Source of the DNA: Strongylocentrotus droebachiensis
Lineage: Eukaryota > Echinodermata > Echinoidea > Camarodonta > Strongylocentrotidae
Direction of reading: 5' to 3'
NCBI GenBank assembly: GCA_035222895.1
Contig: JAVYIG010001611.1
Coordinates: forward strand, 1-64,000
Length of the DNA: 64,000 bases
Of this stretch, positions 44,156-57,844 are shown one piece after another. Every line of letters begins with the position of its first letter. The first letter of the stretch is position 1. Both the position numbers and the translations under genes were made by a program. The notes beneath the pieces were generated by a model that worked only from the letters and a program-made list of their open reading frames with translations, made no database searches and had not been told where the DNA came from.

Positions 44156-44582
44156 TAGGGGCACTGGTCCGAGAATAAGGATTGTCTGCATAAACGAGGA
44201 TCGTCTTTGTAAACGCGGACCGATGCGTCCACAAAATTATGGATCGTCCGCAGTTTCGCAGACATTTCATATTTCTGATTGGCACGTCGACGATACGAAC
44301 AAAAACGGATTCCTCAATAATTTTCTTGATGCATTTTACATTGAGATTGTACAGAGACTTTCACGTTATGACTGAGTGAAATCCTTGGGAAGACGGACAA
44401 CCCATAAAAGTAGACGGTGAATTGGGATCATTTTCTTACGCAGAATCCGCAGTTCAGGAACCTGAAACCCGCAGAGCACTGATGAAAAAAAAAGAATATC
44501 CTTATTTTTGAGGATGCATTTGCGCCGCGTTTACGAGGATATCCTCGTTAATGCAGACGATCCTCATTCCTGGACCAGCATA
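44156..44582. mobile_element. Foldback element B in LIN54/COPS4 intergenic region
   Basis: Second copy, same orientation, about 430 bp, starts TAGGGGCACTGGTCC. Shares AGACGGACAACCC and GTAGACGGTGAA with copy A. Confidence 0.6.
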
Positions 44583-45345
44583 TTTTTAAGCATTAATTAT
44601 TGAAAATATTTGAATTGAAGGTAGACTAGAGTCTATATGGTCTATAGTACAATTGAAAAGGGCAGTCTGTTTGTGGAGTAATTACATGTTTTTAGACATA
44701 TTTAACCAAAATATTATTAGTCTATTAACAAAAACAACATTGTTCATTACATGAGACGCCCAGCGCAGCGCCAATCAAATTATCATACACACCAACACAA
44801 TAACGCCGCCCCGTTAGGCCAGGCGCAACTCTCAACACTGCTTCGTACATCTCTCGACTCAAGTTCTATTTCCTTTTACGTGGCGCACTGATGCAGCATT
44901 TTACATCACAGCACCATAATAAAACCACAAATTTCTTACTTCATAATGAGCCAATTGCTAAAATACTTCACAATCACTTTAGGCATTTTCATATAATGCA
45001 TACAGATCAGTTGATGATAACAAATATCTTACGGATAGTGAGAAAATCTTGCATTAATAGAAGACATCGGTACAGTCCATTTGTTCAAAATCACGCGCCG
45101 AGCATCAGTCGTGTCCCCATTCGGCCTATTGTGATATTTTGGGATGTACAAAAAAGTAACAGAGCCTCTCATAATATATAAATTCAAGCAAAAGTCAAGA
45201 TGAAATATTTTCATACACAAATGAAAAAAAAACATTTAATATAGAGTCATCAAAATTATTTTAATTTTTACTAAAATACTTCAAAATATAAGGACTATTC
45301 ATTTCAATAAAATTGAATTGTCATCATTTATCAGTCTCGTTCAAT

Positions 45346-45419
45346 ATGGCAGCTTCCATGAAACAACAATTGTCCACTCTCTTGAACGCTGGAGGAGCTC
45401 CAAAAGATCTAACAGAGAA
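45346..45419 (+). CDS. COPS4: COPS4 coding exon 1 (start)
   Basis: [20 protein letters not shown] then DLTE and AA of a Lys codon; donor GTAAAT. Human begins [20 protein letters not shown]. The ATG at 45346 has A at -3 and G at +4. Confidence 0.93.
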
Positions 45420-46759
45420 GTAAATAGCTTTATACAACTTTTTAAATAGTCTTTAATGTTCAGTGTATAATTTCTTTGTAATATAATTGTATAAATTATC
45501 GTTGGTGTATTCGAATTATGAAACATTTCCTTGCATTGATATGAATGTTTTTTCTTGTGATAGTCCCGTGCACTATATTAATTGTCGCCTTTTTTTTGCA
45601 AAATGGGGCGGCTGTGTGTGCGATTGTGTGTACGGACAGATCTCAGCTCAGGTTGTGTATCCGGAGAGTTGATTTAAAACAGCAATTTGAAGATGTTTAC
45701 AAGAAATATTTCATAAATTTTCTGAGACTTATATACAATATAAAGCATCAATATTAATGATGGTTAGTGTTTGATGCATGCAAAGTACATTATTTTTAAT
45801 CCGAAGCCGAAGGCAAAAGAGACTGAGATTGAGAAGTATTTATGTTTGTTAACACCCAACCCCCCATTATGCTAACTGCAGGGGATCGTGGTGAAAATGC
45901 ATTTTCGTAATTTGCTTGCTTCTTTCCCTCACACTCAAGTCTTTAAAAAATTGTCTTTACCATTAAGACGAGCGACCAAGCCCCTCTTGACCACATGGCT
46001 TGTCATGACTTCTCGACAATAGGTCACGTTTAAAGATATGACTGTCATGGAGTTGGTTTTCTTCTTCGTCTTCTTCTTCTTTTTTCCTTTGTTCTTCTCC
46101 TTCTGATTTTTTTTCTTTATTTCTTCTTCTTATTCTTCTCCTTGGTCTTCTCCTTCATTTCCTCTCCCTCCTTCTTTTCTCTCCCTCCTTTTCTCTCCCT
46201 CCTTCTTTTTCACCTAAGTTTCTTTGTTTCTTCTCATCCTTTTCTCATTATTCTTCTTCTCTTCTTCTTCTCATCCTCTTCTCTCATTCTTCTTCTTCAC
46301 CTAAGTTTCTTTGTTTCTTCTCATCCTTTTCTCATTCTTCTCCTCCTCCTCCTCCTCCTCATCCTCCTCCTCCTCCTCCTCCTCCTCCTCCTCCTCCTCC
46401 TCCTCCTCCTCCTCCTCCTCTTCTTCTTTACACAACAAAATCCTATTCAACTTATTCTCCTTAGCAAATCTTTTCAATGTTATATCTTCATCAAATCTTT
46501 GTCAAAATAATTTTGGTTCACACGTTTTTTGGCAAGTCCAGGATTTCATCCGGTACTTTTTAATGTATCCAGGATAAAAATACCTACACAACTGGGGATT
46601 GTAGCCATTGCTACCAGCTTACATGTAGATCATGTCAAATGCCAAGAAAATTCTTACATTTGATGTTGAATATGTTCATTATTCATTCCATCACACTTGA
46701 ACATATGGGGACAATTAGCAACCAAACACCAGGGGCTTCCCCAGTTTAATACCCCTCTC

Positions 46760-46795
<36 letters not shown>

Positions 46796-48841
46796 GTCTC
46801 AGCACTTTTCTGAAGTTCTGATAATTTTTGTATTGGAACAATATTTTTATCATAATTATACAGGTACCGGAAAATCCTCAATGATATCCTACAGTTGGGT
46901 GAAGATGATCTTGTGAATGGATTGCAGTTCTTCATTGAAACAAGTATGTATTTTATTCTTATTTATTATTCATAGGGTATTTAAATCAAGTGATAGTAAG
47001 TAAAATAAACTTCCATTTAGATATAATATGTCATTAATTACGATGTTTAAATGTTTTCATTTGATACGTCCAGCTGCATGTAATGATATACAAATAACGC
47101 ACGTCCCAGAGTGCAATAGCGGTGAATGCAGTAAACGCGAGGTTTCTTTAGATTGGTGCCGCTCTGTGAACGAGCCGCTTGCGGCGAGTTTACAGTGCGC
47201 ACCATCTGAAGAAACCGAGCGTACACTGCATTTACGTTTCGCACAACAGGGTCAAGTGCGTTATTTGTTTTATAAAATAGAGACACAAATAGCAACAAAC
47301 GAAATTTAAGATCTTAAGTTAGAGTCTACGAGAGTTCGATCTAGATCTACAGTTATGTTGGTTCTAGACTAAGACCTTGCAGGCTTACCAAAAAGTCAAT
47401 GGGATTCATTGCATTGATTAAAAATAAAATCCATACAGTGGGTCTAGAGACAAGTTTACATCAGACAGCTGAAATTCCTGGCTTCATTATAAAATCCAAA
47501 AGTCAAAACAGGCCTAAATCCAAGGCAAAAGTAAAATAAAAATTTGCTTTTTAATAATACCCCGCTCTAGCTAGCTAGCTAGAGCTAAGCTACGCGTACG
47601 TTGCGCTGGGGATCATGGTGGAGCGTACAATATTAGCTACGCGTAGCCTACAATAATTGCAATGCACTCGAGGGAGCGCGTACTACACGTACGCGCGCGC
47701 ACTGGATCTCCATGGTCACGTGCATTATAACTTTTTGTTGCGCTTTTTCTGCACTCATTTCTGCAAAATCGTGCTTGCATCAAAAATTTGTCAATGTCAT
47801 GTGACGCGTATTGACCAATCACGATGCTTAAAATACTAGAGCCATTTTATAAAAATGAATGTATTGTTATATAATTTTCAAATTCATCTGTTGCCTTTTT
47901 AAAAACGGCCTACGGGGCCCATGTAAAAAGTTGATTTGAACTGACAATGCTTACCTGTGTCAATAGAAATATAAATAAACTGTATACCAGAAAGCAGTTT
48001 CTGTTCCTTGATGTTATAGATTTTGGGTTTGCTTTATGAGTTTAATTCTTGAGGTTTAATTTTTACTGTACAAGGTTTGCCATTATCCAAATTAAAAGTC
48101 AAATTCAGTTCTGCTACATAATACATTTTGTTAGATGCAAACAAATTTTGTGGGAGATTTACCAGTCTTCGAAGTAATCAGAATGATACAATTCAATTCA
48201 ATTCAGTTTATTAAATTCCAATTGAGTATACAAAACCGAATACAATCATGACAGAATAACAGTATAAATCCATCAAGAGTACAAAATAAGGTTTAATACA
48301 GCACTCTTTGTAACACTTGTTTTACTTTCTATCTTGTCATTTTGTTTTCCATAGTGGTGAAGGAGAGCGTGAGTCTGGTTATCTCCAGGCAGCTCCTCTT
48401 GGAGGTGTGTAACCAGCTCCCTCAGCTCCCTGATCCAGTCTCACAGAGGGTCTCCCACTTCTTGCTGGAGAAGGTCCATCCCAGAGCGGTCTCCTTCGAA
48501 GAACAGGTACATTCAATTCCATTCTATTTATTCACTAATTAAAACCACATAAGATACAAATAAAAAAAATTATAATTACAAACATTTTTACAATAAATAC
48601 AAGTGAAGCTTGGTTTAAAAATGAGTTGGGACAAATGAAAGGTTAACATTTTTGTAAATTTCATCCCTACATTGAAAACAAAGTTACTTTACACTCTAAA
48701 TGTGAGGACAAAAAATACATTACAACCCCAATATCAGGTGTTAGGCACAAAAGACAGCTTAGACGGTACAGCGGCGATGATGGAATGAAAAGGTAATTAG
48801 AGAAAGGGGATGAAAGAAGGGCAAGGAAGTGCAAGAATGAG

Positions 48842-48878
<37 letters not shown>

Positions 48879-51800
48879 ATTCTAACTTCCATCTTGTTAT
48901 CAAGGATGCCAGTTTTCAGACCCTGATGCCGCCCTCATTTTAGGCTATTTCATGGTCGTAGTCGAATGGTTTTTAAAAGCAGTTGACTAGAAATGCAAAA
49001 GTCGTGGGTTTGATCCCCAACATGGCACTAATGTCCTTTGGCAAAGCATTCATCTTCATTTTCCACTCCATACCCATTGAAAATAAGTGCAATATTAATG
49101 ATATCATTATAACTAACAGAGAAATATCTCAGGCTATCCAAACCATTGTCAACAGTCATATAATAGTGCTTTCCATAACCATATATACTGATTTTTCAAC
49201 AAAGCTTTTTACATTAAGAATCTTGCCTTTAATATTCTCATGTTATTAATTTTCCTTTTCTCGTTTATTATTAAAACAAATTATATATCAATTCATTATT
49301 TATTTTTTATTTTTCAGATGGGTAGTGTTAGGCAGCATCTGTCATCCATCTATGAGAAAGAGCAGAACTGGAGAGAAGCAGCCAGAATTCTTGTCGGAAT
49401 TCCTCTTGAAACAGGACAGAAGTATGATCTTCTTTATAACTAAAATTCCCTATAATATAAAAAATGTGAAGTGGGCGTATTTTGGAATGGATGGTTAACG
49501 TCATGTAGATGCCTAAGTGCTGGAGTATTTCCTTCCCTGGGTAATTCCATGGATAATGTTCACTTGCCAAAAAAAAATTAAATTAGCAATAACTACATAA
49601 ATTTGGGTTCTACTGTAGCACGTTTGGGATCACACAAAAGAGATCAACAAGCTTTTCACTTTGAGTGGTATATCAGCTGTAGTGTGGTTTATTTAGACAT
49701 GTAGTCTAGGATCTCATTATTCCTCACCAGAATCACTACAAATTTGATCCCTTGGTAGTAAATTATGGTGAAGGGATCAAAGACTACTGATAACAGTTGT
49801 CCATGACACATTGAACATGTTAAAGCAAAGCTATAGGGGTTTATAAAAAGTGGAAAGGAGTGTTAAGTCCATTACTCTACATTTTTAGCTTTTTCAAGGG
49901 AATGTATTCATATCTGATTCTTTTACAACGTGTATCTATCTTAAGAATATAATGATAACCATCTGTTCACACAATACTAAATTAATAGAATGCCCACGTC
50001 TTAGACTTTAGTTAATCACAGTATTTCCTTATCAATTTCTGTACCTCTTATTATTTTTCTAAATAAAGATGCTTTTGCTTAAGCCATCTTACTTTCATTT
50101 GTAATCCTTGTGACTTGTGCTCCCACAGCACCTGCCACCTGGTCAGACTTGAAAGCATTTTTAATCACATTGTTTTTGTGTCGTTGATATGATTTGATTT
50201 GTAGAAGTGTCGTAGTTGAGTGGTTTAAGCACTTGACTTGAAATTTAAAGGTCGTGGTTCGATCCCCGATACGGCACTAATGTCCTTTGGCAAGACATTA
50301 ATCTTCATTTGCCCCACTCGACCCAGGTGAGGTAAATGGGTACCTGGCAGGAATCAATTCCTTGAATGCTGGAGCGCTGTAATGACAGCTAATAATTTAT
50401 GTGCCTGTGGAATAGAATTTCTAGATAGACGGCGCTATAGAAATGCCTACATGTATAATGATTATTATTATTATTGCAATGAAACAGGCAGTACCAGGTT
50501 GATTACAAGCTTGAGACGTACCTGAAGATAGCCAGACTGTATCTAGAGGACGATGACCCCGTCGAGGCGGAGGTCTACATCAAGAGGGCCTCCATGCTCC
50601 AGGCAGAATCCAAAAGCGAACAACTGCACATACATTATAAGGTGGGTTGAATGCATTGTTTCTACGTGCATTCACACTCAAATATTAAGATGCTGTGCAT
50701 TAAACAGGAAGTCCACCCTGATATTAAGTTGGTTCTAAAGATAAAGACCGTAAGTGGTAAAATTGCAGTTCAAGGGTTTTGGGTGCAAAATACCATTCAA
50801 TATTGTTTGTATGTTGCCTTCAGAAGTTTTGATTGCAATACTTTGACCTAAATTTGTAAAAAAACAGAAATATTTGCCCCAATTTTCAATGTTGAAGTGC
50901 ATTCGCAATATTTTCCATATGATAATTTATCAAGTAGTAGGCAGTTTCCCGGCAAAATTTGTATCATCATGTCTTAGTCAAAACATATTCTTTCACATGA
51001 TTAGTAATAAGAGCTTCCATTTCATTTTTTGAGAGAGGGGCGTTTCCAAAACTGGTCTATACCTTTTACAGAAACAGAAAATGAGAGTAACAGGTCAGTG
51101 AAAGTTTTGAAGTTGCGATCAATCAAACACAAATTGGCAACTCTGTGATGTATCTTGTGAGTTCCCTTCCCATTTGCTCTGTACATACAATTTTACAAAC
51201 CTTCATTTTCTTTGTTATTCATGACGGAATAGATTTTCTTCAATACAGGGGTTGTATGGAAACATGTTTGCAATGATGAAATTTAGGGTGCATGTATGAT
51301 TGAAAATTGTCTTGAAAGAAAATAAAAAGTTGCCACTTTGTATCTGATTGATCGCAACTTCAAAAACTTTTTTTTATCTGAATTTGCTCAAACTCTTACT
51401 GACCTGTTCCTCTCATGTTTCTCCTTTTATTAAAATAAACTTGATGACAGGGTGGAGTTCCCCTTTAAGACGGTTGTAAACTTGTAATTTATATGCATCT
51501 ACTAGAATAAGTGACAACTGAGATAAATATTTCAATTTGTTTTCGAAGTAATTGATTTATTTTACATCCATGTGAGATAGAAATCATTCCGGCTGGTAAA
51601 TCTCTTCTTCAGAAATAAAGGAACAAATAACTAATGAAACTGATGATATTTATCCATCCAGTCTTTTCCTGGACCTACTTCTTTGTTAAGAAATATGCAC
51701 TAATTCTCTTCTAAACCTATGCTTCAGGTATGTTATGCGAGGATGCTGGATTACAAACGGAAATTTATTGAGGCAGCGCAACGATACAATGAGCTGTCCT

Positions 51801-52406
51801 ATCGTACTATCATAGCAGATGAGGAGAGGATGGAATCACTCAGACATGCATTGCACTGTACTATCCTAGCATCGGCAGGTTGGTACAAAATTGAGGGGTC
51901 AGTGACACAAAGACGTAGCTCCATTTTGGCCATTTCAAGAAAAATTGGTTTATGTGTAACTGAGCACTTGGGCCTTGAGGAGTTAAGTCTATGTTTCACT
52001 AGCCATTGACTTCAATGGGGTGTTGGGTGGAGTTAAGTCTTGTGTTTCCTGGAAAGCCCACATTTTTCTGAACATTTTGATATCAAATACTCATTTTGGC
52101 AAAATATGGAGTTACGTCTTTGTGTCACTGAACCCTCAAAATGATGAATAAAGATGAAGATTTTCATCATTGTTATCTACATCTAGAACATTAATGTTAT
52201 CATCCATATACTTCATTGTTATCCTTATTATCAATATCATCAACACAAAGAGCATTATTGTTTCCATCATTTCTTATGTCATTAATGATTATCCTCATGA
52301 CACAAAGCATCACAATCAGCAGTGTCATTATCATTGGAGACATCCCCAACTTCCCAATCATCATTATCATCATCCTCACCATCATCACCAACATCATCAT
52401 TATCCC

Positions 52407-52451
<45 letters not shown>

Positions 52452-55400
52452 TAGCATCATAAAATTGAACATAGTGATCATCAATATTGTAAAATCATCA
52501 TTATCATTATCATGGTTCTCTATGATGTGACAATAAGCATGGCGTCTACCATAATCATTCCTATTTTGGAGACTTTTCGCTATGAGAGAATTTTTTTCCC
52601 CCTTTCGCACCAGCACTGTATATGTCAGTCATTGACACTTCCTTCAATTTTCTTGTACAGGTCAACAGAGGTCAAGGATGTTGGCCACCCTCTTCAAAGA
52701 TGAGAGATGCCAGCAGCTACCATCCTACGGCATCCTGGAGAAGATGTACCTAGACCGCATCATCAGAGGCGATCAGCTCCAGGAGTTTGCCTCCAGGCTC
52801 CAAGAACACCAAAAGGCCACCACTGCTGATGGTAAAAAATTCTTTTCTGCTTTGGGAAATCCCCCATCCTAATTTTGTTTTGACTTTTTTTTTTTGGGGG
52901 GGGGGGTGAGAGGGGACATGCATTTGTTGTAGCAACCATTCATAAATGTATTGCAACTTAAAAATTGAATTCTAATTTTAAACAGTAGTTTTGTCTTTCC
53001 TGAATAAATAATTATAGTATGGTAATAATAATTGTAATACTTCTACTAATGATGCTGATGATGATGATGATGATGATGATGATGGTGATGATGGTGATGA
53101 TGACGACGATGATGATGAAAATGATAATGATAACAGCAATATCAATAATAATAACAGTTTTCTTAATTATGTTTCAGTGTTAATCAATTTTTTCTTCCAC
53201 TGATTTATTTCCTACCCCCCCCCCCCCCCCCCCCTCAGGTTCAAGTATACTCGACCGTGCAGTCATAGAACACAACCTGCTCTCAGCCAGTAAGCTATAT
53301 AACAACATAACCTTTGAAGAACTTGGAGCTCTCTTGGAGATTCCCCCGCCCAAGGTAATTTGCAGATGTATAAACACAAACAATTTGCATGCATTTTGAG
53401 GGCTCAGTGACACAAAGACGTAATTTCATTTTGGCCATTTTGAGAAAAAGTTGGGCCTTAAGGAGTTAAGTCTATGTTTCACTAGCCATAGACTTCAATG
53501 GGATGTTGGGCAGAGTTAAATATTTGTGTTTCCTGGAAAGCCCACATTTTTCTGAACATTTTGATATCAAATACTCATTTTGGCAAAATATGGAGTTACG
53601 TCTTTGTGTCACTGAAGCCTCGATTTGATGTTTGCCGAGTTACGAGTGGCTCAGTCTCGCAAAATTATCATACCACAGAGTAATCCTATCACAACTGACA
53701 TACCGTATTTGCCGGGGTAAAGGCCGCAGTATTTTTGGAAGAGAAAATATCAAAAAGTCGGGGTGCTGCCTTTACGGCGAAACAGAAAAAAAAAAAAAAA
53801 AGTCAAAACCAGCACGAATTTGTACATATGGGACTAGATCTACGAACGGTACAATAACTATACATTTCCACACATCTTACCGACAATTTTATCTTGCATT
53901 GTTGACATGAAGACGAAAATAAACTTCCAAAAACAACATCTGCCGATAGATTTTGATCTAAGTTCGTGCCAATGCATTGCAAAAGTAAAAGAAGGGCCTG
54001 TTTAACGGAGGTTCCGCGAAGCATCCAGCACGCGAAGTCGCCATTTTCACTCCATTTTAATGATTACATCACAGAAAACTGCAGTGTATGGTAACAGTGC
54101 GTGATGGCCGAGCGGTTTAAGGCGGTGATTTTAGTCACATCAACATTTGTACGCATGAGATCGAATCCCGACTTTATCAAAGGATTTTTCAGGTGGGCTG
54201 TATCTAATACAGACCACCTTATATTTTTGTTAAAATCGCCTTTATCAGGTGGGCTGTATCTAATACAGACCACCTTATATTTTTGTTAAAATCGCCTTTA
54301 TTATTTATTTATTTTTCTTATTTCGACCCACTTTTTGTTAGCAAGATATCTTTGAAATTATTCAATCAAATGCTTTGAAATTTGGCACACATATGTATAG
54401 GCATATGGAGAAAACACAGTAAGGTTTTCAACCTTGACCTTGACTGATGACGTCATCTAGGCGCCATTTTGTGAAATTTTCTGAAAATAAACTCATGATC
54501 ATATCTTCATAACCAAAAGGTATTTCTCATTCATATTTATTATGATCAAGGTCAATATCAATCCAGTCAATTTCAGGTCAAAAAACGCGCGCGTGCGCGT
54601 ACGTCCGCGCGTCAGTGCGCGCGCAAATTTTTTAAATGCTCAAAATCGTCTCAAATTTGTTTTGCATACGTTTCAGGTCATTTTAAGCATTTTATAAAAA
54701 ATCGCGCGTACGAGCATGCGCGCGCGTTTTCGCGCCTAACACCATTACAAAACATAGAATCGCCATTTTTTTTTCTTTCATGATATTTCTCATATTTTTT
54801 CAAGGAATTTGATACCATGTTTATCTCTTTATGACCATTATGAACAAGATGAGCGTAAATTCAAGATAAATGTCAGTGCGCGCGAGCTCTTTTAATACAT
54901 ATCATATATTGTCAAAAACATGCCTATACAAAATCCGTTATAGCTCTTTGGAATGCACCGGGATCCTCAATTATTTTTCATATTTAGATAGAGTATGAGT
55001 CGGAAATATGATTTCATGTCTCATTTGGCCATTAAGTGTATCGTGACATCATCACAATGGCCTTGGAACTCAAAATACGAATTTGCATATTATGACGTCA
55101 GCATATTTATGTAAAATTGATTGTATCTCTGTAAACATTGATCAATTTTCTTCAAAATTTCGATATGTTGTAGCTAAGACAATTCTCTACAAGCGCAGTA
55201 ATAACCATTTTTCATTTTGATGACGTCATCATAGTGAAAATTTTGATTAAAGGCCTCATGTCAAAAACTTCATAATTTGCGTGTTATGCCTATAGAAGGT
55301 GAATTTAGTTCACGTTATGAATCTACATGATATTGTCTTTTAAGAATTTGTAAGCAGTATGTCGCTTATTTTTGCTCTATTTTGTCTCAAATGTTAGTTG

Positions 55401-57810
55401 ACCAGCCCACCTATACTTGTTCCAAACAAGTATTATATGTCTAGTTATTTATCAGGTGGGCTGTATCTAATACAGACCACCTTATATTTTTGTTAAAATT
55501 GCCTTTATTATTATTTATTTATTTATTTATTTTTCTTATTTCGACCCACTTTTTTGTTAGCAAGATAAGTTGAAAATGGCTCAATCAAATGATTTGATAT
55601 TTAGCACACATATGTATAGCCATATGGACAAAACAAAGTAAGGTTTTCAACCTTGACCTTGACTGATGACGTCATCTAGGCGCCATTTTGTGAAATTTTC
55701 TGAAAATTTACTTATGATCATAATTTCATAACGGTAAGTTATTTCTCATTCATATTTATCATGATCAAGGTCAATATCCGTCCGGTCAATTTCAGGTCAA
55801 AAAACGCGCGCGTGCGCGTACGTCCGCGCGTCAATGCGCGCGCAAAAATGTTAAATGCTCAAAATCGTCTCAAATTTTTTTTGGATACGTTTTTGGTCAT
55901 TTTAGGCATTTTATAAAAAATCGCGCGTACGAGCATGCGCGCGCGTTTTCGCGCGTAACACCATTAAAAAACATAGAATCGCCATTTTTTTTTCTTTCAT
56001 GATATTTCTCATATTTTTTCAAGGAATTTGATTCCATGTTTATCTCTTTATGACCATTATTAACAAGATGAGCGTAAATTCAAGATAAATGTCAGTGCGC
56101 GCGAGGTCTTTTAATACATAGCATATATGGGCAAAAACATGCCTATACAAAATCCGTTATAGCTCTTTGGAATGCACCGGGATCCTCAATTTTTTTCATA
56201 TTAAGATAGAGTATGAGTCGGAAATATGATTCCATGTCTCATTTGGCCATTAAGTGTATCGTGACATCATCACAATGGCCTTGGAACTCAAAATACGAAT
56301 TTGCATATTATGACGTCAGCATATTTATGTAAAATTGATTGTATCTCTGTAAATATTGATCAATTTTCTTCAAAATTTCGATATGTTGTAGCTAAGACAA
56401 TTTTCTACTAGCGCAGTAATAACCATTTTTCATTTTGATGACGTCATCATAGTGAAAATTTTGATTAAAGGCCTCATGTCAAAAACTTCATAATTTGCGT
56501 GTTATGCCTATAGAAGGTGAATTTAGTTCACGTTATGAATCTACATGATATTGTTTTTTAAGAATTTGTAAGCAGTATGTCGCTTATTTTTGCTCTATTT
56601 TGTCTCAAATTTTAGTTGACCAGCCCACCTATACTTGTTCCAAACAAGTATTATATGTCTAGTTTATTTTTCTTATTTCGACCCACTTTTTGTTAGCAAG
56701 ATAACTTAAAAAAAACTTAATCAAATAACTTGAAATTTGGCACACATATGTATAGGCATATGGAGAAAACACAGTAAGGTTTTCAACCTTGACCTTGACT
56801 GATGACGTCATCTAGGCGCCATTTTGTGAAATTTTCTGAAAATAAACTCATGATCATATCTTCATAACCAAAAGGTATTTCTCATTCATATTTATTATGA
56901 TCAAGGTCAATATCAGTCCAGTCAATTTCAGGTCAAAAAACGCGCGCGTGCGCGTACGTCCGCGCGTCAATGCGCGCGCAAAATTTTTAAATGCTCAAAA
57001 TCGTCTCAAATTTATTTTGCATACGTTTCAGGTCATTTTAAGCATTTTATAAAAAATCGCGCGTACGAGCATGCGCGCGCGTTTTCGCGCGTAACACCAT
57101 TACAAAACATAGAATCGCCATTTTTTTTTCTTTCATGATATTTCTCATATTTTTTCAAGGAATTTGATTCCATGTTTATCTCTTTATGACCATTATTAAC
57201 AAGATGAGCGTAAATTCAAGATAAATGTCAGTGCGCGCGAGGTCTTTTAATACATAGCATATATGGGTAAAAACATGCCTATACAAAATCCGTTATAGCT
57301 CTTTGGAATGCACCGGGATCCTCAATTTTTTTCATATTTAGATAGAGTATGAGTCGGAAATATGATTCCATTTCTCATTTGGCCATTAAGTGTGTCGTGA
57401 CATCATCACAATGGTCTTGGAACTCAAAATACGAATTTGCATATTATGACATCAGCATATTTATGTAAAATTGGTTGTATCTCTGTAAATATTGATCAAT
57501 TTTCTTTAAAATTTCGATATGTTGTAGCTAAGACAATTCTCTACAAGCGCAGTAATAACCTTTTTTCATTTTGATGACGTCATCATAGTGAAAATTTTGA
57601 TTAAAGGCCTCATGTCAAAAACTTCATAATTTGCGTGTTATGCCTATTGAAGTTGAATTTAGTTCACGTTATGAATCTACATGATATTGTTTTTTAAGAA
57701 TTTGTAAGCAGTATGTCGCTTATTTTTGCTCTATTTTGTCTCAAATTTTAGTTGACCAGCCCACCTATACTTGTTCCAAACAAGTATTATATGTCTAGTT
57801 TTTTTTTCTT

Positions 57811-57844
<34 letters not shown>

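Larger units (their letters stand above)
42406..45345. promoter_or_regulatory. Head-to-head LIN54/COPS4 intergenic region
   Basis: 2.9 kb separate the two start codons, which point away from each other, so both promoters must lie here or in untranslated exons within it. Two tandem foldback elements occupy 43707-44582. No TATA box was convincing. The CpG-containing stretch at 44800-44890 before COPS4 and the first 300 bases upstream of LIN54 are the best candidate core promoters. 42620-43690 shows AT-rich unique sequence with a poly-C run near 43168. Confidence 0.55.

Noticed and set aside
43703..44285. ORFs in the LIN54/COPS4 spacer
   Set aside because: Lie in the tandem foldback elements and shift between the two copies.
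46142..46577. Poly-Leu/Ser/Phe frames of up to 122 codons
   Set aside because: Direct translation of the (TTC)/(TCC) microsatellite in COPS4 intron 1.
52170..52616. Poly-His, poly-Ile and poly-Met frames
   Set aside because: Translation of an (ATC)n microsatellite in COPS4 intron 6.
54101..54180. Functional tRNA gene
   Set aside because: Good A- and B-boxes but acceptor and anticodon stems do not pair properly.
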